Below are positions 11,135 through 21,600 of a DNA stretch of 64,000 nt, in pieces. The DNA is taken from NCBI GenBank assembly GCA_037178625.1, contig CM074133.1, forward strand, positions 1 to 64,000, written 5' to 3'. The notes below the pieces were generated by a model. The model was not told the origin of the DNA. It did no database searches and worked only from the letters and a program-made list of their open reading frames with translations. The first letter of the stretch is position 1; every line of letters begins with the position of its first letter. Source of the DNA: Skeletonema tropicum (lineage: Eukaryota > Bacillariophyta > Thalassiosirophyceae > Thalassiosirales > Thalassiosiraceae). Position numbers and translations under genes: made by a program.

Positions 11135-11688
11135 TCAAGAATTGGGTTGGTTTGGTCACAGCAAACAGAAGAGAGATGCGGCTCATGATGTCAATGATGA
11201 ACAAGCGTATGAAGTATGAATACGAGTACAGTCCCCTCCCGGCCCTGGATCCGATTGTGGTCGTCCCCTGAAATGTAATTGTAGCAACAATGAATATAAT
11301 CTTTTCACTGGGAGCTTTGAAACTGCATTTGTACATACCAGCCAGCGGTGCAGCGGCAGGTGAAGATCAATCTAAACCAGAGATATTTCTCGCAACTTTA
11401 ACATGTTGTGTCAATCCGGTACTCGACTTGTCCGATCACCTCAACGAGAGAAATGTTCACACCTATATACTGCGTAAGTGACTGTGCAGGTGCGTTGCTT
11501 CTGATTATGTACAACTCAAAAGAAGAGCTAATACTGATTGTTCTTCTTGAAAAGAACGGTTGTAGTTGCTTTCATTTGTGAATAGCGGGCAAACTGACGC
11601 TGACGTCCCAGCCTCACAATCAACTATCACAAGGTAGGATTGCATTTATCAGATGTTGTTTCTCTCTCGATCTAGATCTAGAGCCTTC
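11135..11688. other. Unique spacer between the two 823-bp copies
   Basis: No gene is recognised. It contains only short frames. The sequence on the outer side of each copy differs, so this looks like a duplication rather than the two ends of one element. Confidence 0.4.
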
Positions 11689-12511
11689 GATTCTTTCGTT
11701 AGTCATTCAATCATAAGATCTCAGGAAGAAGCTCTCTAGCAACTTTCTATCTTTCATCTTCGTGTCGCTCTCCGCTGTGGCAGCTCGCGCCCACGCAACT
11801 ATTCAGTTTCAGTGTGTCCGCACGGTGGCGGCAGGCTCAGCTAGGCCTCTAGCTCTAGAGAGGTAGGGGGCAATTTCACGAGAGACAACGCTTGATACGA
11901 TATGTTAGTTGCTCGACTGTAACACAGCACTTGGCGGCATTAGGTCATCTACCAAGCTATAGCATAGCTGGTAGAGATAGATGTGTCACGTCTATGCAAT
12001 CCTGATCTGCTTCTATGCTATCGTATCGTAGGCAAGTGTTTTGGGCCACTACGCTACAAGCGGCTCATTGCTACAGTGACAACGTTTGATACGATAGATG
12101 AAGTATCATCAGGAGATTGGCTAATGCCTCTCCAACACACAAGACTGTACCTTACGCTGAAGAATCTTGATCTCCTTACTTCTTTCAAAGCACACAGACT
12201 CAGCACATTCTACGGGCTTGTCCTGCTGACAACAATAGATATCTTCAAATGACCAGTCTCTTCATCGTTGCCCCCTTCGAAGTAGAGAAGAGAAGTCTTG
12301 CCATTGTTTGTAGGTAAGATGCGACGACTCAAGCGCAAGTCAAGTTCCACCATGAAGGTGAATGTGAATATGAGGGTGGGGCTGGGGCTGGGGCTGGGAT
12401 GCCACCTCTTGCGTTTCAGAACGTCCTTGAAGGCAAAACGTGCGACCCCATGGAGCACGAATTGACAGTGGGACTCATAGTGGATATGGATGCTTCGTAA
12501 GAAAGGAGGAG
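11689..12511. repeat. 823-bp direct repeat, copy 2
   Basis: This is the second copy of the segment at 10312-11134, with the same hairpin and GGGGCT motifs. The similarity stops abruptly on both sides (GATTCTTT at the left, AAAGGAGGAG at the right), and no obvious terminal inverted repeat marks the ends. Confidence 0.9.
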
Positions 12512-12913
12512 GGTAATTGATCGTCGTTAACAGAGTTGAGGGCTCAATATATGTATGAAGACTCGCCACACTCCATTGATGTTGTTTGTGGTTGTCACTG
12601 GAGGTGATGTTGATGAGTGCTTCAGGATTTTTATCACCGTCACCCATGTTTGAGATTCTTCGCCATCCCTAAAGGTTTAATCGATAGATGACACTTAGTT
12701 GAACTGAATTAATGCATAGGGATGGTAAAGATGTTAATGTGGTATGTGTAGTAGCTGCCAGAATTCGGCCATGGTTTGCATCATTTTGTGCGAGAGGTGC
12801 TCTATGAGTGTTGAGTTGAGGGAAATCGGCCCAAGTGATTTTCATAAGACTCATTACGTCATTTGTACCAAACCAACGTAGGAATTCGGAACTCGTGAAG
12901 ACAGCTGTACATA

Positions 12914-14270
12914 CCACCTACTTAGGTACACCCTACATAGGATCTTCAGACACCTGTCTGAGTCACTTGGAGGACTCAGCACATGTGCTGAGACCCTACC
13001 TTATTTTGGATCTTCAGTTTAAGGGCCCACTAACTATTTACTAATTATCTGGGGAGCTACCGGCTGTGTCGAGGCTTTGCAATTTTGCTCAACCATTTTG
13101 TTAGTGATCTTACTATGGTGAAACCCATCCTACAGCATATTTCAACATAGCATCCCCAGATCGGCAAGCTGTCTTTGAACATTTTTCGTTATTGTTCTAT
13201 AGGGTATATGTCAGCGTTTGCGCCCCGATGGCTAAGACTACGCTTAATAACACCATTACCATGGTCTCGACGGAGGGTGTCGAGATCGACGTCGACGGAG
13301 CATTCGACTCTACGCTCAATAAACCATCATATCCCCCCACAACCGGCGGTGCAATCATTACCTAATACCCATGGCGAGGTGTTGGTGGCAGGGTAACATC
13401 GAAGAAGCGGCATTAATGGAAATATTAACACAACACTGATTTTTGGGGCACTTTTGGCACCTTCAACACAGTTGTGTCCACTCTACACTCCATATGGAAT
13501 GATATCTACCAAGAATTGAAGGTGCATCCATTACATAACACCCATGGCGAGGTCTCAGTGGCAGGGTAACATCAACAAAGTGCCACTGATGGAATAATAA
13601 CACAACACCTGTTATTTGGCTCTTTTTGACCCTCCATCTTAGTGGTGTTCATGTGGAGAGACAGACAATAATAACAACCCCCCAGCGCCTCTCCTCAACC
13701 AACCATGATATGAACTAATAATTCTACTACTTGGAGGGAATAATAAAGGCCCCCCATGCTCCCAAAACACCAACAACATGTCATGTACATAATTTACATG
13801 TTATATACATAAAAAAATAGTGACCACAACAATCAACCAATAAACAATGGATCTTAACGCTCTAAACAATAAAATAGCTTTATACTATCATAAATAACAG
13901 TTTGCGCCTATATTTATCAAAGGGAATCATGGAGGGGGAGTGAAATGGATGTCATCACATTATCATGTTAATTTACTAGCAAAATAATAAATATTTTTTT
14001 TATGGATTGAGCTCAACAGCTGCAGCAGAAAGCCGCAGCACTTTAATTCAGATGGGTACTGTGTACAATTTAAGCTATTGGTCGCCGTTATTGGTGCTGT
14101 GTGGGCGATGACATTGACATGGCGCAAATCGGCCGTAAGAGAGGTTTTGACAGGAGACCTGTTTTGACGACATGTTGCAAAGCCTCGGCGCAGTTTTTGC
14201 ACACGTGCAGAGTCCCTCTGGAGAGGACTCCCACGTGTGACAGAAGATCCTATGTAGGGTGACCTACTTG
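12914..14270. mobile_element. Candidate element bounded by imperfect inverted repeats
   Basis: Bases 12914-12985 and 14205-14270 are inverted copies of each other. The shared core is the 18-base ACCCTACATAGGATCTTC, flanked by weaker similarity (CCTACTT outside, GGACTC and TGCAC inside). The 1.36 kb between them contains two diverged direct repeats starting CCCATGGCGAGG at 13370 and 13544, and AT-rich DNA near 13780-14000. No transposase frame is seen, so at best it is a non-autonomous element. No target duplication could be identified. It ends 36 bases before the hydroxylase frame at 14306. Confidence 0.4.
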
Positions 14271-14305
14271 CTCGCTCTTGTTGCTGAAAGAAAGCGAAGC
14301 GCCAC

Positions 14306-15328
14306 GTGATGGATCCGCAGACTGGTATCAAAGCTGTCCAAGTGAGATTTCGTAAGTGCCGTTTTAAGATTGGCAAGAAAAATAGAACAAACGTTGGTGC
14401 TATTCTACTTATAGATACACCACTCAAATGGACTAAATTCACTGGGCTGGGTTGCACTTGCTACACTTGCAACTTAAGTATTTGCTGTAGCGTAACCCTG
14501 AAGCTAGCATTGCCTCGAATTGATTGCATTTACGAGCAAAATGATAAAAATCGGCGCCATCACGCACGAGATCCTATGCTACACGTCCATCTTCCGTACA
14601 GCTATCAATACTTTGGATGGACGGGCGTATTCGCACACACTGCCACATTATCGACAGCGACAGTCGTATTGGATTTTATGCGTTCTCCCACTGCCGGAGA
14701 GAACGTTCGTCGTGTCGCTGCTGCCTACAGCGTTCCACCTTTGGCCGTACATTGTCTGATGGCGTGTAATATGATCTCTGCAAATGTGCTCGTGGTAGGG
14801 CTGCTGAGATACTTCGATGCAATCGATGTTGCGTTACCATCTACACTCGACTTTTCTACGGCGGTACGGCTGATTTGCACCCTTGGATTGTGTTTTTTCA
14901 TATCGGAGGTGACGTTCACGGCTGGTCACGTATTATTGCACAGAACGACGTTAGGCAGGAAAATACACAAAATACATCACCTTTGCTCCCGTCCATCGTA
15001 TAGCACCAATCTTCTCTTCCACCCGCTGGATCTTGCGGTTGAGTTTGGCGGTCCATTTTGTTTCATGCCGCTAATGCACGTGTACATTATAATAGGGGAT
15101 CCGTTAGCATTCAGGGTGGCCATTACATTTTTGTACATGTGGTATGCCGCATGCCACTCTGAAAATTTGGGGCTTAGCCATTGCAGTCATCATTCTTCCT
15201 TTGGATCGCTTGTGCTGACTATTTATGGCAGATACGAATGGTTCGAACGACTGACGTCTGCCAAGAATAATAGTGAAGTGGGAAGAGAAAGTGGCCATCT
15301 GCATGCTGCACATTCAAAGGAAGAGTGA
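14306..15328 (+). CDS. Fatty acid hydroxylase / sterol desaturase superfamily membrane enzyme
   Basis: The frame gives up to 340 residues. The three histidine boxes of the di-iron integral membrane hydroxylases are visible: HVLLH (208-212), HKIHH (221-225) and HCSHH (292-296), with further conserved-type histidines at FHP (239) and CH (284). Hydrophobic helices lie at about 142-168, 185-206 and 248-282. Such enzymes hydroxylate or desaturate sterols, fatty acids or related lipids in the ER; the substrate cannot be told from sequence. The first 90 residues look unlike the family and begin close to a repeat element. Translation may really start at Met91 (14576), or an unrecognised upstream exon may exist. 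The C-terminal 40 residues after the third box are short for the family but plausible. No intron is needed. Confidence 0.8.
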   Translation: MMDPQTGIKAVQVRFRKCRFKIGKKNRTNVGAILLIDTPLKWTKFTGLGCTCYTCNLSICCSVTLKLALPRIDCIYEQNDKNRRHHARDPMLHVHLPYSYQYFGWTGVFAHTATLSTATVVLDFMRSPTAGENVRRVAAAYSVPPLAVHCLMACNMISANVLVVGLLRYFDAIDVALPSTLDFSTAVRLICTLGLCFFISEVTFTAGHVLLHRTTLGRKIHKIHHLCSRPSYSTNLLFHPLDLAVEFGGPFCFMPLMHVYIIIGDPLAFRVAITFLYMWYAACHSENLGLSHCSHHSSFGSLVLTIYGRYEWFERLTSAKNNSEVGRESGHLHAAHSKEE

Positions 15329-16000
15329 GCGAAAAGATGTGGGAAGAAACAATCTACACGGCTTTGAGTTTGTGCAATTAACCCTTCCCACACAATGACG
15401 AGGCAGTCCCATTGAGATGATTTGGTGCTAGCAGGCAGGAAGCTCACGTCGGTTTCTGCATGGTTCATATCGGCAGCCGGCAGCTCTCTGTGTCTTTAAG
15501 TTCAACTGCAAATTTCAAAATTCACTTCAAACAACAGAGCAAAAGTGGATACTTTCTCGAAGGCCTTGCTACAAGTAAGTAGTTGCACAATGAAGATGGA
15601 ATCAAACTCAATCAACTATCAACCTATTAGGTACAGCCGCCTGCAGATAAATATTATTCTACCTCAACCCCAATGTTCACTGCTCCTCAGTCGCGCTTAA
15701 CTTCGCCATCTGCTCAAGAAGTTGAGCAATCAGAGAGAAGCCAAGGCGAACGTCTAATTTTAAAGTACTTTGCTTAATTCGCTTCATTTCACTTCATTTG
15801 AGAGAAGTTGTGATGGAGAAGCGGCGTTGTGGTCTCATCGTCCGTCTAGATGCACATAAGAATCTTTGTCCGATGTCGGAGAAAAACGCAAGGATGATAC
15901 TCGCTCTGCGGTGACGACATTTTAAGTCGGTACGAGCAACCACTTGCTGGATTACACAGTGGACAACAGGGAACAAACATAAGATATTATTTTAAGCGAA
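15329..16000. other. Intergenic, convergent gene ends; dispersed repeat fragment
   Basis: This lies between the 3' ends of two convergent genes. Near 15826 it carries GTTGTGGTCTCATCGTCCG, also found near 8838. No coding region is supported. Confidence 0.4.
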
Positions 16001-17062
16001 TCAAACGACATTGGCCGCTTCTGACTCCAACAAGAGTGGTTCTTTCAAACCTTGGGACAACACGTTTTCGTACTTTTCTTCCACCTCTTTGTACTTCTCT
16101 TCAATTTCAACATTTCTATCAATCAAAATATTCAGCAGGTCGAGATTCACTTTTTTCTTGTCCTTGAACCTGCCAAGGGTTTTATCCACGACAGTCTGCG
16201 CATCTGGGACAAAGAGAGGCCAACCGCGTTGGGCGATAATGGTCGCATACAGCTCCTTGTATAGAGTTGGGTAGACTTTCTCCCATTCAACTCTGACTTT
16301 GTGCCCAGTGTCCAAGCCAGTGTCGATCTTCCTCTTGCATACTCCAATTTGGTTGTCAAGGAGCTCAAATGCGGCCACGATTCCTGGAGGAATAAAGGAG
16401 GTGCAGCCCTCGAGCGCCTGCTCGTACTGCTTGACCAATTGTTCGAACAGATCAGAATTCATGAACTCCTTCTTCTCTTCACCACTGCCAGTCTTCGTAT
16501 CGCTATCAGCAGCAGCAGCAGCAGCAGTAGCAGTAGCATCATCAACTTCCTCAGTTTTCTCCTCCTCGACGCCATCGTTCGATTGGCTTGCCTCCTCCAA
16601 ACTCTCCTTGGCCTGAGCCGGAGATTGTGTCTCACTAGCAGCGCCACCGTTGCCGGTCGTTCCTTTATTCTTCGATGCCTTTTCTTGCCTTCGCTTCAGA
16701 TCTGCTGTTTTGTACAGCTTCCCTAGCGCAGCCGCTGCAGAATCGTGAAGCGAGGCCCTCCCGTTGTAATTCCAGTTCTTGACCAACGATTGCCAAAAGA
16801 CAGAATAGGCGGCCAAGAAAGCAATCGCCACGGTAATATTGGCCTGGTGGACTCCCCAATTTTCTACGTTCAAATTAGCCTGGGCCAAAATCGCCAAGCC
16901 TGCCTGGATTAGTGTAATAATAGCCGAAGCGAAGAAAGCAACACCGCCCCTCCCATTGAAATATAGTGAAGCCAACATGTGCATCTTTCTATCCTTGAGG
17001 ATGGAAGACGTCATATAGTTGTATTCCTTCTTGCGGTCATGTTCTTCTTGAGTTTCACCCAT
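16001..17062 (-). CDS. Two-helix membrane protein, SLATT-like topology, paralogue 1
   Basis: This intronless frame encodes 353 residues. After a charged start (MGETQEEHDRKKEYNYM) and the motif KDRKMHMLASLYFN come two hydrophobic helices at about 39-60 and 74-92, then the conserved block FWQSLVKNWNYNGRASLHDS. A long cytoplasmic part follows: an Ala/Glu/Thr-rich low-complexity linker (about 140-200) and a conserved C-terminal domain containing LFEQLVKQYEQALEGCTSFI and VRVEWEKVYPTLYKELYATI. Two close paralogues lie at 49450 and 51288. The helix pair followed by an amphipathic helix recalls SLATT-type membrane domains, but that is a topology comparison only. The function is unknown. Tandem repeat arrays lie just upstream of the start. 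Confidence 0.85.
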   Translation of the reverse strand: MGETQEEHDRKKEYNYMTSSILKDRKMHMLASLYFNGRGGVAFFASAIITLIQAGLAILAQANLNVENWGVHQANITVAIAFLAAYSVFWQSLVKNWNYNGRASLHDSAAAALGKLYKTADLKRRQEKASKNKGTTGNGGAASETQSPAQAKESLEEASQSNDGVEEEKTEEVDDATATAAAAAADSDTKTGSGEEKKEFMNSDLFEQLVKQYEQALEGCTSFIPPGIVAAFELLDNQIGVCKRKIDTGLDTGHKVRVEWEKVYPTLYKELYATIIAQRGWPLFVPDAQTVVDKTLGRFKDKKKVNLDLLNILIDRNVEIEEKYKEVEEKYENVLSQGLKEPLLLESEAANVV

Positions 17063-17187
17063 TTCGCCGTCTGTTGAAGGTAAGATAAAGAGATGCTGTT
17101 GCTGTTTGCTGTTGAGACTATGCTTGATGCTGCTGTGAATAATGACTAACAGAGTATTATTTGTAGAGTGCGGTACTTAGGTTGTTG

Positions 17188-17310
17188 TTGTCTAACCGCC
17201 CAGCGCCCAGCCCGATGAGCATGTATTGTTGTCTAACCGCCCAGCGCCCAGCCCGATGAGCATGTATTGTTGTCTAACCGCCCAGCGCCCAGCCCGATGA
17301 GCATGTATTG
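17188..17310. repeat. Tandem repeat, three units of 41 bp
   Basis: Three consecutive identical units contain TCTAACCGCCCAGCGCCCAG and CCCGATGAGCATG. They lie 126 bases upstream of the start codon at 17062, so they fall in the likely promoter or 5' UTR of that gene. Confidence 0.95.
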
Positions 17311-17340
17311 TAGTTGAGTAACTCGGAGATGAATCTAAGT

Positions 17341-17521
17341 AACAAAAAACGGTTCACACTTGTGTTTTTGATTCTGAAAAAACGGTTCATAGCTTGTGTT
17401 TTTAAATCTGAAAAAACGGTTCATAGCTTGTGTTTTTGAATCTGAAAAAACGGTTCATAGCTTGTGTTTTTATTTTTGAATCTGAAAAAACGGTTCACAC
17501 TCTTGTGTTTTTGAATCTGAA
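17341..17521. repeat. Tandem repeat, five units of 33 to 40 bp
   Basis: Units carry AAAAAACGGTTCA, then TAGC or CAC, then TTGTGTTTTTGAATCTG. The fourth unit is lengthened by a TATTTT insertion. The array sits 30 bases beyond the 41-bp array and is also upstream of the gene on the minus strand. Confidence 0.95.
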
Positions 17522-18529
17522 TCGTCCAGGATATGTAGCGGCCAGCCAGCAGCCAGCGGCGGGCGGAGAGTCTATGTCTGTAGAAGTATTGAGGCGAGGA
17601 GAGAGAGAGCCGACATTGTGCTTTTATGTTGGCATAGTGCTTCTACTTCTTACTTATGTTGGTAGATGTTGCGTGAAAAGTACTGCACTGTATTCCTATG
17701 CTGTTAGTGACAAGTCGAGTACCGAGTGACAGAAAAGTTCAAGTTGAGGTTGAAATTCATCACATTTTTGAGGTGCGCGTGCGTGCATACTTACTTAGGT
17801 AAATGTGACAAAAAATGTAAGGCAGCAGGACGAAGCATCGAACATCTGATAATACATAGGAGTACGGGGTTAGCTTCGAGAAACGAACGAATGATGGATC
17901 ATCCAATCAGTATCGAGGGGGAGCGGTGACACGTTGGCTTAGAGGAGGAGATGCAGTGGACTTTACAGAAAAGGCAGCAGCAGAGCAGAGAGAGAGTCTC
18001 CAGATCAATCCGGTTTTGAGAGATTGCATCTGAAATGGCTTTCGTTGAAAACAGTGAGTGGGAGGTTGAATTGAGTGTCGAATGTTCGTACCAACAAGAC
18101 TATTACACATAGCTTGTGATCTAAGTAGCTATGTACATCATACATCATAAGTAAGCACCAAATACGAGGTCTTTTAGAGCTAAAACATGCCTGTTGGGCT
18201 CAACATTGGAAGAAACGGTAATTCTAAAGAAAGAACTTGCGAACTTCGAGTCAGGCCAGGCCCCGTGTGTGTCTGGTATTCAACAATTTGCGAATTTCAT
18301 AATCAGAGGAAAGATTCCGTTACATAAAAACAGACGGTTATATCTTGTTTGTGATGTTCGCCGTTCGGTTCGCCAAGAGCCAAGACCCGCCTCTCAAAGA
18401 ACAATTACCATGCTACTTTCATGTGCTGGCTAGCTGTATAATCAACATCAGTACCATCCCAAGCCGCTGTATCAACATCAACCTCTTACTCTCTTTTTAA
18501 GATAGCGACATATATCTGCTGAATACATC
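17522..18529. other. No gene recognised; upstream region of the next gene
   Basis: Several frames of 60 to 100 residues occur on both strands, but none has a domain, a splice pattern or homologous copies in the window. The last 100 bases are presumably 5' flank of the gene starting at 18530. Confidence 0.4.
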
Positions 18530-19861
18530 ATGGTTCCGCTATCAGTTGCCTCGGCCATCGCGGTTCTCCTGAACTTCGACCAGAGTGTTGTCGCTTCCAG
18601 AGGTCTTAATCTCCGTCGTGCCTCTCCTGCCAACATTGACACGACTGATTCCACATCTAGCTTCGACGCGGTAGATATCTCTGCTAGTCGAGCCCTCAGA
18701 GCTGACGTTGACTTGACACAGTGCTACATAGATATGGTTTCTGTTGCCGACGAGCGTGACATGCTAACAAAGGACGCTTACTTCCTCTTCTCTGACATTA
18801 TGAGCAATCAATGGTTCTCTGACAATGACATATACGGCTACACTGACCTTCCATTTGATATGAAGTTTGCTTTCGTCACCCTTGCATGTCAATGCAAAAA
18901 CTTGGGAGGGGGGGAGGATTGCTGCCAAAGTGATCAAGCCCAGCTTAACGTGGAAGGTGCCAATGGACAGGAAGTGTCTCAAGCACAAAAAGATTACTTG
19001 AATGATATTTGTAGCCTTACCTACTCAACTATTGGTTCAGATCGTCTCAATCCGTCGACTGGTGACATGCCAACTACAGCGCAGCCTACTACTCCGCCAC
19101 CAACTGCTACTCCGCCACCAACTGCACCGAGCCCAACACCTCCGCCTACTACGCAGCAAACAGCAACCCCACCACCTACAAAGAAGGTTGACATCAATCT
19201 TCCTAAAAGTTCTGACTCGTCTGGACTCGGTCCAGGTGGAATAGCAGGAGTATCCCTTGCAGCAGCAGCATTGTTTACACTCATCTTGTTCTTGATCGGT
19301 CGTCGAAAAGAAGAGGAGATAAACGATGAAGAGGATTTAGATGACATTGAGGCTGATGATAACATGAAGGTGGATGTGAACGCAGACATTGATGAACATG
19401 CTCCAGATAAAGATGGCAGTCCTGATGGCACGAAATCAATGACCACTGTGTTTAGTAATCAGTCTACCATTGCCACCGCAGTCAATGTAAGCAACACAAA
19501 TATTAATATACTGCCAGCGGTGGAAGATTCAGAAAATGAGATGGATGACGGAGATAATGCGGATCAGCCCCATGAGATCCCAGGTGATCTCAGTTCGTTG
19601 TCAAGGTATGTAGTGGATTGAGATGGATCATTTTATTATTACCTGACATGCTTCGTTTCAACTCATTTGTTCTCTCATTTTTGTCTCATTTGATCTCGTA
19701 GCTGTAGTCAAGGAGACTTGAACTATGCCGACAATACTCCAGCACTGCCTCTAGCGACACCATCTGAAGAAATTAACGATGCTTTGGATTATGCCATTGA
19801 AAATGGAAATTGGGAGCAAGTAGCAGCATCGGCAGCTGCTCTTGTCGAGAAGGAGATGTAA
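18530..19861 (+). CDS. Type I membrane protein with cysteine-containing ectodomain and Pro/Thr stalk
   Basis: Two exons (18530-19605 and 19702-19861) join across a 96-base GTATGT...CTCGTAG intron in phase 2 and give 411 residues. A signal peptide covers about residues 1-23. The ectodomain (to about 175) has cysteines at 65, 120, 122, 131, 132 and 161, the last five close together. A Pro/Thr-rich stalk (180-217), probably O-glycosylated, leads to one transmembrane helix (238-257) followed by basic residues. The cytoplasmic tail is strongly acidic (EEINDEEDLDDIEADD). The second exon ends in ALDYAIENGNWEQVAASAAA, a short helical motif I associate with many diatom proteins of unknown role. It is likely a surface protein, and no enzyme domain is recognised. 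Confidence 0.85.
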
Positions 19862-20302
19862 TTTGAGGAAGTGTTAGGATAGAATGTATGTTGTGTTACC
19901 ATTGAAACCATTGATTTAGAAGAAAAGATAGATACGTGAGTCTGCGAATTTGAAACGTGTGCTCACAGATATCGACTGCATATATGAATAAGTATTTGTT
20001 TTGGGAGATGAGCCAGGTAGGGTTAGGGTTGCTTTTCATCTGAGTTTAAAGATGTATGGGCTTGTTTCCTTCCATATTGCATATTAATGAGTAATTAGTC
20101 TAGCTAGTATCTACCATAAACGAACAAATACTGACACATTTCAATCTATTGCTGGCCTCTTTCAATCCGAGAGAATCCATTGTCTGTATGTTTGTCTTTT
20201 GCATTGAGGAGCAGCACCGATGTTGCTCCTTTATTACTCTCTAGAGCTATCTACCCCAACATATCACATCTAGCCTCTCTCTAGGTTAGTGAGAGATACC
20301 AT
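19862..20302. other. Intergenic, convergent gene ends
   Basis: The region lies between the stops of a plus-strand and a minus-strand gene. It is AT-rich and presumably contains both 3' UTRs. Nothing else is seen. Confidence 0.5.
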
Positions 20303-21280
20303 CTAATTCTCCCTCCCTGTAGGCACATAAAAGTCATCATACAGACCCGTTGGCTCTTCCTCTTCAACACTCTCCACTGTAATCGATTGTGACAGACCGA
20401 CATTCCCACGTTCACACCATCGAACAAATCCGTCGACCATTTTGCGCTTCCCCTGATTTGTATAGAGAGTCAGTCAGAGCCGGGTTGATTTTCGATATAT
20501 TGTCGAGTAGATGATGATCATGATGATATTGAGCATATTTGATAGATGGATGGATGTGTTTTCATGTTTCAATCAAGTCGATAGTTGATATATATGTAAA
20601 CAATTATTTGGACAGCAGATCATAAGATCATGGCAGAGGAATGTCAAAATGAGAGAATGAGACATGACATTTCAACACAAAAGAACAGTAATAATGACGA
20701 GTGCATCAATAAGCTCTCCAGATCGTCAAGTTGGATCAATGAAACAATCCGACGCATCCGTACATCCACCTGTTCGCTCTCCACCTTGGACACCGCGCAA
20801 TACAGTCATACAGGCCGTACTCACCTCAACTAGAATTGTAGCCTGTTTGGAATCATCTGGCGGGGTCATTGTTCCAATTAACTTACGGAATCGACCTCCC
20901 TGTAGACACAAAATAATAGAAGCGAATTGTCAGAGAGAGAGAATGGTGATGATAGGATAATATTGAATCTTTCCGCGATAATATATATTAATAACATAAA
21001 TTCAGAATGATATCCAACCCACCTCATTCTTGACACAAGAGCGGAAATATCCCCCATCCACATCTCCACAAACAACAATCTTTCGTGCAATAATATCCGA
21101 TGGATCTCCTCCCTCTGTAGTAGCAGTGGAAGAAGCGGCGTGTCGAGTAATTGAAGAAGAAGCCAATGGTGTCACGAGGTGGTGATTTTGAGAAGCGGTG
21201 AATGCCCAGGCGGAGGAGGAGGCTATGCTTAACAGAAGGAGGAGGGCAGGGAACACGGCGCTTATTGTGTTGCGGGGCAT
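20303..21280 (-). CDS. Acylphosphatase-like protein, plastid-targeted, three exons
   Basis: Exons at 21280-21023, 20899-20825 and 20452-20303 join in phase 0 across GT-AG introns (123 and 372 bases) to give 160 residues. Residues 1-26 are a signal peptide ending SSAWA, immediately followed by Phe27 (FTAS), the import signature of secondary plastids. A transit-like Ser/Thr/Ala stretch runs to about 57. The core matches the acylphosphatase fold: VVCGDVDGGYFR (69-80) is the anion-binding loop with the catalytic-type Arg80. ATILVEGKRKMVDGFVRWCE follows the family's strand-helix pattern, and SITVESVE its last strand. The Asn of the usual G-W-V-x-N motif is not evident (that segment reads LIGTMTP), so catalysis is uncertain. 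Acylphosphatases hydrolyse carboxyl-phosphate bonds. The gene is head-to-head with the one at 21601. Confidence 0.8.
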
Positions 21281-21600
21281 GGTTGCTATTGTTATTATAT
21301 TTGTTAGGTCAGGTTGATAGTAATTATTTGGTGCGTATTGGTGAGGATCTTGTGTGTCAGCTCTCTCTAGAGCGGGCGGTGTCAGTTCATGGAGGGCGGC
21401 GAGGTCAAAATTTTATTTGAAGACAACTTCAAGATCGCGACTGACGTACGAAGCTTGCTCTAGAGAGCAAACTTGCACAGATAAGTAGATGATTCAACTC
21501 TCCACAACCAACTCAAAACTCGATGCAGCGAAAGACATCATCGTATCTTTTGAAATACACACTACTCGTACAATCTATGAGAACATCCACAGCGATAACA
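21281..21600. promoter_or_regulatory. Shared upstream region of two divergent plastid-protein genes
   Basis: The start codons at 21280 (minus) and 21601 (plus) are 320 bases apart, so this is a probable bidirectional promoter. It contains a 7-2-7 palindrome TTGCTCT/AGAGCAA at 21455-21470 and a related CTCTCTCTAGAG word near 21361. No binding protein can be named. Confidence 0.45.

Noticed and set aside
10833..11336. Leftward ORF shared with 12210-12647
   Set aside because: The common part is explained by the 823-bp repeat, the upstream parts differ, and no domain is visible.
14520..14759. Plus-strand ORF overlapping the hydroxylase
   Set aside because: It is out of frame with the three histidine boxes and has no features of its own.
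17341..17521. CRISPR array
   Set aside because: The repeats are contiguous without unique spacers, and the context is eukaryotic.
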